A stretch of 64,000 bases of DNA. Origin: Burkholderiales bacterium (GTDB lineage Bacteria; Pseudomonadota; Gammaproteobacteria; Burkholderiales; Burkholderiaceae_C). The notes beneath the pieces were generated by a model. It saw only the letters and a program-made list of their open reading frames with translations. It was not told the DNA's origin and made no database searches. Positions 1 through 5,777 of the stretch are shown here, piece after piece. The position numbers were made by a program, and so were the translations under genes. The stretch lies in assembly GCA_025363275.1 (NCBI GenBank), contig JANYEE010000115.1:1-64000 (forward strand). Reading direction: 5' to 3'. Positions within the stretch are counted from its first letter, which is position 1. Every line of letters starts with the position of its first letter.

Positions 1-1266
1 AGCGACCTGGGTGCGCCTGAAATCACCAAGCTGGCCTTGGAGGGCAGCGATGCGATTTGCAAGGAAACGATTGACGTCTTTTGCGCCATTTTGGGCACTG
101 CCGCGGCCAACTTGGCCGTCACACAAGGTGCGTTTGGCGGCATCTATATCGGCGGCGGCATTGTGCCGCGCCTGGGTTTGTATTTTGACCAATCGCCGTT
201 TCGTGAGCGCTTTGAAGACAAGGGCCGTTTTGCCGATTACATGAAGGGCATCCCCACCTTTGTAATCACTGCACCCGATGCCACGCTGCTGGGGGCTTCG
301 GTCATTTTGGCGTCGCAACTCAAGGAGCTGGATGGTGGAGACGGCTCCGCCATCCTGGGCCAGATCCGCCGGGTGCTGCCCAGCCTGTCGCCCGCCGAGC
401 AGCGAGTGGCCCAGCATGTGCTGTCGCAGCCGCGTTCAGCCCTGAATGACCCGATCGCGCAGATTGCCAAATCTGCTGAAGTGAGCCAGCCCACGGTGAT
501 TCGCTTTTGCCGCTCCATGGGCTGCGAAGGCCTGTCGGATTTCAAGCTGCGCCTGGCCTCGGGCCTGACCGGCACCATCCCCATTACGCATACGCAAGTG
601 ACCAGCAGCGATTCCATGCTGGAGTTGGGCGCCAAGGTACTGGGCAACACGGCGTCGGCCATTTTGCAAACGCGCGACCACCTGAACCGCGACAGCATGG
701 ACCGCGCCATGCGCATGATTGCGGGTTCCAGCCGCCTGGAGATCTATGCCGTGGGCCACTACGGTGCCGTGGCGGACGATGCGCAGTTCAAATTCTTGCG
801 CGTGGGCGTATCGGCCGTGGCCTATACCGATCCGCGCTTGCAAGCCCTGGCCATCAATGTGGTCACGCCTGAGACTGTAGTGTTGATAGTTAGCAGCAGC
901 GGCCGGATTGCGGAGCTGCTGGAAGTCGCAGAAAAGGCCCGCGCCCGCGGTGCCAAAGTTATCGCCATCACCGCCAGTCAGTCTCCGCTAGCGCGCAAGG
1001 CTGACCTGCCCCTGATCGTGGACCATGTAGAAGACATCAACACCCAGGTTCCCATGATCAGCCGTGTGCTGCACTTGCTGATGCTGGATATTTTGGTGGT
1101 GGGTGTCACCCTGCAGCGCGGCGCGGCCGTGCCCGCACTGGGTAGCGATGCCACCCAGAGTCTGGACGAAATGGCCCCCAGCCCAGCCAGCGCGGGCGCA
1201 CGCCGCAAGGCCCCTGGCATCAGCGCGGCAGGGCCGTTGGCCCACTTGACATCGCACAGCCGCTGA
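1..1266 (+). CDS. glk: Glucokinase / RpiR-family regulator fusion, 5' truncated
   Basis: The reading frame is open from base 1, so the gene starts upstream of the window; the ATG at 37 in the ORF track is internal. The first ~115 visible residues match the C-terminal end of bacterial glucokinase (motifs IYIGGGIVPRLG and FEDKGRFADYM). They are followed by an RpiR-type helix-turn-helix (LSPAEQRVAQHVLSQP, then SQPTVIRFCRSMG) and a SIS sugar-phosphate-binding domain (IYAVGHYGAVADDAQ, VLIVSSSGRIAELLE). This bifunctional layout is known from Burkholderiales. The kinase part would phosphorylate glucose, and the regulator part is the HexR type that senses 2-keto-3-deoxy-6-phosphogluconate in other Proteobacteria. 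HexR-like palindromes elsewhere in the window are candidate targets. The last ~40 residues are low-complexity and Ala/Pro-rich. Confidence 0.93.
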   Translation, partial: SDLGAPEITKLALEGSDAICKETIDVFCAILGTAAANLAVTQGAFGGIYIGGGIVPRLGLYFDQSPFRERFEDKGRFADYMKGIPTFVITAPDATLLGASVILASQLKELDGGDGSAILGQIRRVLPSLSPAEQRVAQHVLSQPRSALNDPIAQIAKSAEVSQPTVIRFCRSMGCEGLSDFKLRLASGLTGTIPITHTQVTSSDSMLELGAKVLGNTASAILQTRDHLNRDSMDRAMRMIAGSSRLEIYAVGHYGAVADDAQFKFLRVGVSAVAYTDPRLQALAINVVTPETVVLIVSSSGRIAELLEVAEKARARGAKVIAITASQSPLARKADLPLIVDHVEDINTQVPMISRVLHLLMLDILVVGVTLQRGAAVPALGSDATQSLDEMAPSPASAGARRKAPGISAAGPLAHLTSHSR

Positions 1267-1320
1267 ATGCTGTTGTGCTTGCGTCGTGAACTGTGGCCTC
1301 ACAGCGAACGCGCAGCACCA

Positions 1321-1373
1321 GGGCCCAGGTAAATACTGCTCTGAGTGCTATTGATACGATAGCAACGCTTCTG
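1321..1373 (+). repeat. Dispersed intergenic repeat, copy A
   Basis: Begins GGGCCCAGGTAAATACTGC and ends with the hairpin GCTAT-TGATACG-ATAGC. It lies between the convergent ends of the glucokinase fusion and the MNIO fusion gene. Read on the minus strand it supplies the final codons (EALLSYQ) and stop of the latter. Confidence 0.85.
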
Positions 1374-3081
1374 TCCCCTCTGTCTCCACGGGACACCCCA
1401 GCAGGCCATCGCGCAGCCAGTTCTGTAGCCATCCGGCTAGTCTGCCGGGGTCGGGAAGCTGGGCTGTGCCCGCCAGCGCATCTGCCGTGGTTTCAATCGA
1501 GTTACCGCTGTGCAGCGCCCGTAGAAACGCAGCCTCGTCCGCGTCTAGGGTCTGAAAGTGCGGCTGCTGGCCTTTGCGCCAGATGGCCAGAGTCTTTGGT
1601 GTGTCGAGCAGTTGCACTTCGGGTACTTCGGTGTCATCGTCTATCGCGCGCCAGATCTGCACTACGTTGCTGGTCATGCTGCGCAGTAGCAGACTAAGGT
1701 GCAGCGGCTGCTCCCAGGTGAGCCAGTTGAGTTCTCGCGCCGGGTCTGCGACTTGCACGGTAGCGGCGTCCAGCGCCGGCGCATCGGCGCTGTCAAAGCG
1801 GGTGCGCAGGTCCCAGTCCAGTTGCGCTAGCTCAAAGAGCTCGGGGTTGTCGGGGAAACACTGTGCCAGGTGAATGGGAAAGGTATCGCCGTAGCGGCCC
1901 AGGCTGCGCGTGCGCGGCGGCTGCTGCACCGCGAAGGCCTGCGCTTGTTCGTCAAACGCATCGGTGCCCATATACAGCGCGGTTTTGGCGAAGCTGTCGG
2001 CTAGCACCTCGGCCAGACGCGCGCGGTAGGCGTGGTGGTAGATGCCTAAGCGCTGTGGGCTGGTGTTGCGCAATGCTGCGCTCGGTGTAGCGTCGCTTCG
2101 ATCCAGTATGTAGTCGGTCCACTGCGCCTGCACGGTTTGCAATGTGGGCGCGGCCCGGGGCAATGCGCTGGGGGACGTTGCGTAGTGTGATGGGAACTGT
2201 GATGGGAAGTGTGATGCGATTTGCGGCACGTTCGCCAAGCTATCGGTGCGTGCCACCTGCTGCGCTATGTCTCTGGCTACGGCTAATTCATCCAATAGCC
2301 TGGCCAGTGGCGGTATGTCGTCGTCGCGTTCGATCATCGTTGCCACCGCGCCAAAGCGCTGGCAGGCGGCCGCATACAGCGTCCACACTGCGTGCGCCAC
2401 CGGGTGGTCGTGGGTGTCGACGATGGTGTCGCCGTGGTCGGTGTGGCCCGCTAAATGGATCTGCTGCACGCGCTCGGGCGGCAGACCGTTGAGGTAATCC
2501 AGCGGATCGAAACCGTGGTTCACGCTGCTGACATAAATATTATTTACATCCACCAGCAGTTGACAGTCGGCTGCGTTGGCAATGTGGCTTAAAAACTGCC
2601 ACTCGCTAGCCGCGTTGTGGCCAAAGCTGATGTAGCTGGACACGTTCTCCAGCACCAGGCGCCGTCGCAAAATATCTTGCGCGCGGCAGATCTGTTCAAT
2701 CACATGGCGCGCGGCTTCATCGGTGTAGGGCAGAGGGTAGAGGTCGTGCAGTTGTTCGGGGCCAGGCCCGATCCAGCACAGGTGATCCGACACCCACATG
2801 GGCTGTATGCGGTCTGCCAGGGCTTTTACTTTGACCAGGTAGGCAGCGTCAATGCCGCTCGCCGCGCCTATCGACATAGCGACGCCGTGCATGGCCATGG
2901 GGTAATCGCGGCGGATACGATCCAGCACGGCCAGTGGCTTGCCGCCTTCTACCAAGAAGTTGTCGGTGATGATTTCCAGCCAGTCCAGGGGCTGTGGCGT
3001 GGCCAGGAAATCAGCGTAGTGCGGCGTGCGCAAGCCCAGCCCAAACCCTGCGCTAGTCCGTGGTAGTTTGGGGTGGGGCAT
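1348..3081 (-). CDS. bufB: Bufferin-maturation fusion: MNIO (DUF692, BufB) + DUF2063 (BufC)
   Basis: Residues ~10-285 are a DUF692/MNIO domain, a TIM-barrel multinuclear iron oxidase that modifies cysteines of ribosomal peptides. Visible hallmarks are GLGLRTPHYADFL, LEIITDNFL, MAMHGVAMSIG, WVSDHLCW, LVLENVSSYI, LLVDVNNIYVSS and HLAGHTDH with many His/Asp/Glu ligands. Residues ~310-577 match DUF2063, the recognition partner BufC (YHHAYRARLAEVLADSF, FPIHLAQCFP). In characterised bufferin loci BufB and BufC are separate genes, so this is a fusion. It lies 33 bp downstream of the precursor gene with no clear Shine-Dalgarno and behind an intrinsic-terminator-like hairpin, so expression is probably lower than that of the precursor. 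The C-terminus runs into repeat copy A. Confidence 0.9.
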   Translation of the reverse strand: MPHPKLPRTSAGFGLGLRTPHYADFLATPQPLDWLEIITDNFLVEGGKPLAVLDRIRRDYPMAMHGVAMSIGAASGIDAAYLVKVKALADRIQPMWVSDHLCWIGPGPEQLHDLYPLPYTDEAARHVIEQICRAQDILRRRLVLENVSSYISFGHNAASEWQFLSHIANAADCQLLVDVNNIYVSSVNHGFDPLDYLNGLPPERVQQIHLAGHTDHGDTIVDTHDHPVAHAVWTLYAAACQRFGAVATMIERDDDIPPLARLLDELAVARDIAQQVARTDSLANVPQIASHFPSQFPSHYATSPSALPRAAPTLQTVQAQWTDYILDRSDATPSAALRNTSPQRLGIYHHAYRARLAEVLADSFAKTALYMGTDAFDEQAQAFAVQQPPRTRSLGRYGDTFPIHLAQCFPDNPELFELAQLDWDLRTRFDSADAPALDAATVQVADPARELNWLTWEQPLHLSLLLRSMTSNVVQIWRAIDDDTEVPEVQLLDTPKTLAIWRKGQQPHFQTLDADEAAFLRALHSGNSIETTADALAGTAQLPDPGRLAGWLQNWLRDGLLGCPVETEGTEALLSYQ

Positions 3082-3094
3082 GGTGCGCTAGCTT

Positions 3095-3122
3095 AAAAAA
3101 TTAAGCCTTCAACATTAGGCTT
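3095..3122 (-). terminator. Intrinsic terminator/attenuator between bufA and bufB-bufC
   Basis: On the minus strand the hairpin AAGCCT-N8-AGGCTT is followed by AA and six T residues. It overlaps the bufA stop codon and precedes the MNIO gene start by 13 bp. It would stop most transcripts after the abundant peptide while letting some read through to its modifying enzyme. Confidence 0.65.
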
Positions 3123-3408
3123 TGATGTCGCCAATCGTGCCTTTGGCAGACAAGCACGCGCCAGCGGTCTTGGCCTTGAAGCCGTGGCCTTTGCAAGCGT
3201 TCTGGCCTTTGCAAGCGTGCTCAGCAGTCTTGCAATCGCTGTTGCCTTTGCAGTCGTGCACGTTGTAGCAATGCACGGTGTCACCGGCGGCAATGGCTTT
3301 GCCTTCAGCGCCGTTGGGGGTGTCTGCAGCAAACGAGGTTGCCGAGAGTGCCAACAGCGCGGCAGTGAGTGCGAAAGAAGCGGTGGATTTGAGGTTCGTA
3401 GAAGTCAT
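3115..3408 (-). CDS. bufA: Bufferin-type metal-binding peptide precursor (BufA family)
   Basis: A 97-residue secreted peptide. Residues 1-27 form a Sec signal peptide ([16 protein letters not shown]). The mature part carries six cysteines with lysine-glycine repeats: [27 protein letters not shown] and GACLS. This matches the small Cys-rich precursors that MNIO enzymes modify into copper-binding bufferins and the gold/copper-induced gig genes of Cupriavidus. The start has a strong ribosome site (GGAG, 7 bases upstream). A GTAACC-N16-CGAA promoter lies about 100 bp upstream inside the end of doxX, so bufA can be transcribed alone. Which cysteines are modified, and the metal bound, cannot be read from sequence. 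Confidence 0.9.
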   Translation of the reverse strand: MTSTNLKSTASFALTAALLALSATSFAADTPNGAEGKAIAAGDTVHCYNVHDCKGNSDCKTAEHACKGQNACKGHGFKAKTAGACLSAKGTIGDIKA

Positions 3409-3504
3409 GAAATTTCTCCAGTAAAAAAAAGTAAGTAACTGATTCGGTCTAACTTAGGCCGCGGTGTTTTGGAGTTCATCCAATCGTCGCGGTCTAATGC
3501 TTAG

Positions 3505-3530
3505 TTCGCAGTGGGCATTGAATTGGTTAC
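3505..3530 (-). promoter_or_regulatory. ECF-sigma promoter upstream of bufA
   Basis: Minus strand reads GTAACC, 16 bases, CGAA. It is identical in layout to the sequence upstream of the sigma gene. The -35 element overlaps the doxX stop region, and the predicted leader to the bufA ATG is about 90 nt. Confidence 0.75.
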
Positions 3531-4066
3531 AGCGTTTTGAAAATAAATCGTTGAACCCAGCGATCCAGTGCCAAGCCACCGGGGCCAAACACCGCCACAC
3601 CGACCAACAGGGTGCCCCACAAAATATGTTGCTCCAGCGCAGCGGGCGCAATGTCAGATAGCGACAGCACCGCCACCACGTTCACCACACTCAGGCCCAG
3701 TGCCGCAAAGCGCGAACCCAAACCGAGGGCCAGCAATATGGGCAGGCCCAGTTCGCCGGCTGTGCCCATTACTGCCGCCACGGTGGGCGACAGCACCGGC
3801 ACTTTGTATTCATCCATAAACAGCGCCAGCGTGGTGTCCCAATCGCGGATCTTGGTCAGGCCGGATGCGAAGAACACCTGCGCCACGTACAGACGGGCTG
3901 CTAACTGGGCTATGGGCTGCAGCGCGTCCAGTGCGCGGGTGCCCCAGCTGCCCACGGCGATAGCTTTTTGTACCCCGCCATTGGTGAGTGACGGGTGGAG
4001 CGTGGCGGAGAACGGGGTGGGCGAGGCGGTGGGCGAGGCAGTGGGGCTAGAGAGGTTGTTTTGCAT
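3527..4066 (-). CDS. doxX: DoxX-family membrane protein of the bufferin locus
   Basis: A 179-residue protein. The Ser/Thr/Pro-rich N-terminus (~45 residues) precedes a DoxX domain with about four transmembrane helices (ARLYVAQVFFASGLTKIRDW, AVMGTAGELGLPILLALGLG, VVNVVAVLSL, LWGTLLVGVAVFG). The ATG at 4066 was chosen over the track start at 4126 because AGGA lies 7 bases upstream and because the upstream codons overlap the ECF promoter. DoxX proteins recur in gig/bufferin clusters (GigT-like); their role there is not settled, and a link to respiration or redox handling is only suggested. It is the first gene of the minus-strand unit. Confidence 0.85.
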   Translation of the reverse strand: MQNNLSSPTASPTASPTPFSATLHPSLTNGGVQKAIAVGSWGTRALDALQPIAQLAARLYVAQVFFASGLTKIRDWDTTLALFMDEYKVPVLSPTVAAVMGTAGELGLPILLALGLGSRFAALGLSVVNVVAVLSLSDIAPAALEQHILWGTLLVGVAVFGPGGLALDRWVQRFIFKTL

Positions 4067-4116
4067 AGAAAGTCCTAGTAGGTTGATCGTTGGGCTGGTG
4101 TGGTCTTGGTGCTTAG

Positions 4117-4142
4117 TACGTTCCAATGGGGCCTGGGGTTAC
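4117..4142 (-). promoter_or_regulatory. ECF-sigma promoter upstream of doxX
   Basis: Minus strand reads GTAACC, 16 bases, CGTA, one base different from the other two copies. The predicted transcription start is about 45 nt upstream of the doxX ATG. Confidence 0.7.
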
Positions 4143-4183
4143 ACCGTCGGGCACAATCCGCACACTTTATTTATTAGCACGCT

Positions 4184-4209
4184 GTAACCAAAGCGCCCCA
4201 GCCTCCGAA
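4184..4209 (+). promoter_or_regulatory. Autoregulatory ECF-sigma promoter of the sigma gene
   Basis: Plus strand reads GTAACC, 16 bases, CGAA. The -10 element ends 6 bases before the ATG at 4216, so a start site ~7 nt downstream would give an essentially leaderless mRNA, unless translation begins further in. Confidence 0.7.
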
Positions 4210-4215
4210 CTACCC

Positions 4216-4809
4216 ATGGAACGCAACTTCGTATCCACAGTTACTGTGCAGCGACTGCAGGCCGGGGAAGACCGTCTGCGAGTCTTGCTATTACAGGGGC
4301 TGGAGGGGGATACAACCGCCTACCAGGCGTTTTTACAAGCCATGGGCGCGCATTTGCGTGCTTTTTTCAAACGCCGCATGGCGTCGTTGCCCGATGACAT
4401 AGAGGATCTTGTGCAAGAGACTTTGCTAGCGCTGCACAACCAGCGCCATACCTATCACCGCGACCAGCCCATAACAGCCTGGGTGCACGCCATTGCGCGC
4501 TACAAGCTGATCGACTTGTTCCGCGCACGGGGTAGCCGCGAGTCGTTGCACGAGCCATTGGAAGATGATTTGCAAGTGTTTGCCGCCAGTGATACAGATG
4601 CCAGCGATGCCCGCCGCGACCTGGGTCGCCTGCTGGAGCAACTGCCCGACCACCAGCGCCTGCCCATCGTGCACATGAAGCTCGAGGGGCTGTCGGTGAT
4701 CGAAACCGCGGCCGCGACCGGTATGTCGGAGTCGGCCGTGAAGGTAGGAGTGCACCGTGGCCTCAAGGCCCTGGCTGCGCTGATTGGATTGAAAGAACCT
4801 AAGCCGTGA
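4216..4809 (+). CDS. sigF: ECF sigma-70 factor (SigF-like) of the bufferin regulon
   Basis: A 197-residue ECF sigma factor. Region 2 is at ~30-95 (AYQAFLQAMGAHLRAFFKRR, DDIEDLVQETLLALH, ITAWVHAIARYKLIDLFRAR) and region 4 at ~130-190 (LEQLPDHQRLPIVHMKLEGL, TGMSESAVKVGVHRGLKAL). The track start at 4126 is rejected because it lies upstream of the autoregulatory promoter; the ATG at 4216 keeps the whole of region 2. Its stop is 6 bp from the NrsF-like gene, a pairing seen with SigF/NrsF in Caulobacter where it responds to metals. All three GTAACC-N16-CG(A/T)A promoters in the locus are its inferred targets. Confidence 0.92.
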   Translation: MERNFVSTVTVQRLQAGEDRLRVLLLQGLEGDTTAYQAFLQAMGAHLRAFFKRRMASLPDDIEDLVQETLLALHNQRHTYHRDQPITAWVHAIARYKLIDLFRARGSRESLHEPLEDDLQVFAASDTDASDARRDLGRLLEQLPDHQRLPIVHMKLEGLSVIETAAATGMSESAVKVGVHRGLKALAALIGLKEPKP

Positions 4810-4815
4810 AACACT

Positions 4816-5457
4816 ATGAAAACCGATGACCTGATTGCCATGCTGGCCACCGGCGTTGAGCCGATCGATCCGCACCAGGCGGCCAAACGATTGGCGACTG
4901 CGCTGCTGGCCGGTGGCGCATGTGCTTTTGTGCTGATGCTGCTGGGCTATGGCATTCGGCCGGATTTAGCCCAGGCCGCGCAAGCGCCCATGCTGTGGGT
5001 GAAGCTGGGCTTTGCTGGTGTCGTGGCAGTGTCTGCGCTGGTGCTGACCGAGCGCCTGGCGCGCCCTGGCATGCGGCTGGGCAGGGCGTGGGTGGGTGTG
5101 GCGCTGCCTTGGTTAGCACTATCTGTCATGGGGCTGGCGGTGGTGCTGAATGCGCAGCCCGATGCGCGTTTGGGCCTGGTCCTGGGCCGCACCTGGCTGA
5201 GCTGTGCGCTCAGCATTAGTTTGATTGCATCGCCCGTATTTGTAGGGCTGCTGTGGGCGCTGCGCGGGCTGGCGCCAACGCGCTTGGCTCTGGCCGGCGC
5301 TAGTGCCGGGTTGCTAGCTGCGGCTGTGGGTGCCCTGGTGTACGCCTTGCATTGCCCGGAGGTGGAGGCGCCTTTTCTGGCGGTGTGGTACGTACTGGGA
5401 CTGCTCATACCGACTTCGGCGGGTGCTGTGATCGGCCCCCAGCTGCTACGCTGGTAA
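4816..5457 (+). CDS. nrsF: NrsF-type (DUF1109) membrane anti-sigma factor
   Basis: A 213-residue membrane protein with six predicted helices (roughly 30-50, 60-80, 92-112, 125-145, 155-178, 185-207) and a short cytoplasmic N-terminus that begins MKTDDLIAMLATGVEP, the usual DUF1109 opening. NrsF proteins hold the cognate ECF factor at the membrane until metal or redox stress releases it. Cysteines are few (one near position 36, one in the fourth helix region, one in HCPEVEAPF); conserved cysteines act in sensing in the family. Co-transcribed with the sigma gene and followed by a strong terminator. Confidence 0.9.
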   Translation: MKTDDLIAMLATGVEPIDPHQAAKRLATALLAGGACAFVLMLLGYGIRPDLAQAAQAPMLWVKLGFAGVVAVSALVLTERLARPGMRLGRAWVGVALPWLALSVMGLAVVLNAQPDARLGLVLGRTWLSCALSISLIASPVFVGLLWALRGLAPTRLALAGASAGLLAAAVGALVYALHCPEVEAPFLAVWYVLGLLIPTSAGAVIGPQLLRW

Positions 5458-5481
5458 AAAACGCGATTTCTGAACGTTTTA

Positions 5482-5534
5482 GGCCTGTGGCCCTGGTGTT
5501 TCCTACCTCAGCAGCTCTACTTTTGATAGCAAAC
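5482..5534 (+). repeat. Dispersed intergenic repeat, copy B (diverged)
   Basis: GGCCTGTGGCCCTGGTG, then CAGCAGCTCTA and TTTTGATAGCAAACG. It follows the anti-sigma gene and runs directly into the terminator hairpin. The stem is imperfect here (GCTCT against ATAGC). Confidence 0.7.
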
Positions 5535-5535
5535 G

Positions 5536-5572
5536 GGCCTGATTCCTGTCATATGGGATCCAGGCCTTTTTT
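5536..5572 (+). terminator. Rho-independent terminator of the sigma/anti-sigma operon
   Basis: Stem GGCCTG plus ATTCC pairs with GGGAT plus CAGGCC (one bulged C, loop of 8), followed by six T residues. Confidence 0.85.
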
Positions 5573-5596
5573 GCGTCCAGGATTTCTACTATAAAT

Positions 5597-5611
5597 AGTA
5601 GTTTGACTACA
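5597..5611. promoter_or_regulatory. HexR-like palindrome upstream of glgP
   Basis: GTAGT-TTG-ACTAC is a perfect inverted repeat, also part of a nested repeat with CTACTAT just before it. It sits ~165 bp upstream of glgP in a 320-bp gap that otherwise holds repeat copy B and a terminator. A possible half site (TGTAGT on the minus strand) lies near 5750, close to the start codon. Confidence 0.5.
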
Positions 5612-5777
5612 AAAGTATTGCGGATTGCCAGCCAAAACTACAGGTTTTCCCTGTATTTAGAGGTTAACTCGGGTGTTAAACTCTGCGCCAATGCACAAGA
5701 TTGCTAGGATGGTTAGATAACTTCGAATCTTTTGCTATTGTGTTTTTTTACTACATTTGTAATTCTGGAGTGTCTGA

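Noticed and set aside
4126-4215. N-terminal extension of the sigma factor and of DoxX in the ORF track
   Set aside because: Both extensions overlap the divergent GTAACC-N16-CG(A/T)A promoters and lack ribosome sites; the later ATGs fit the family lengths.
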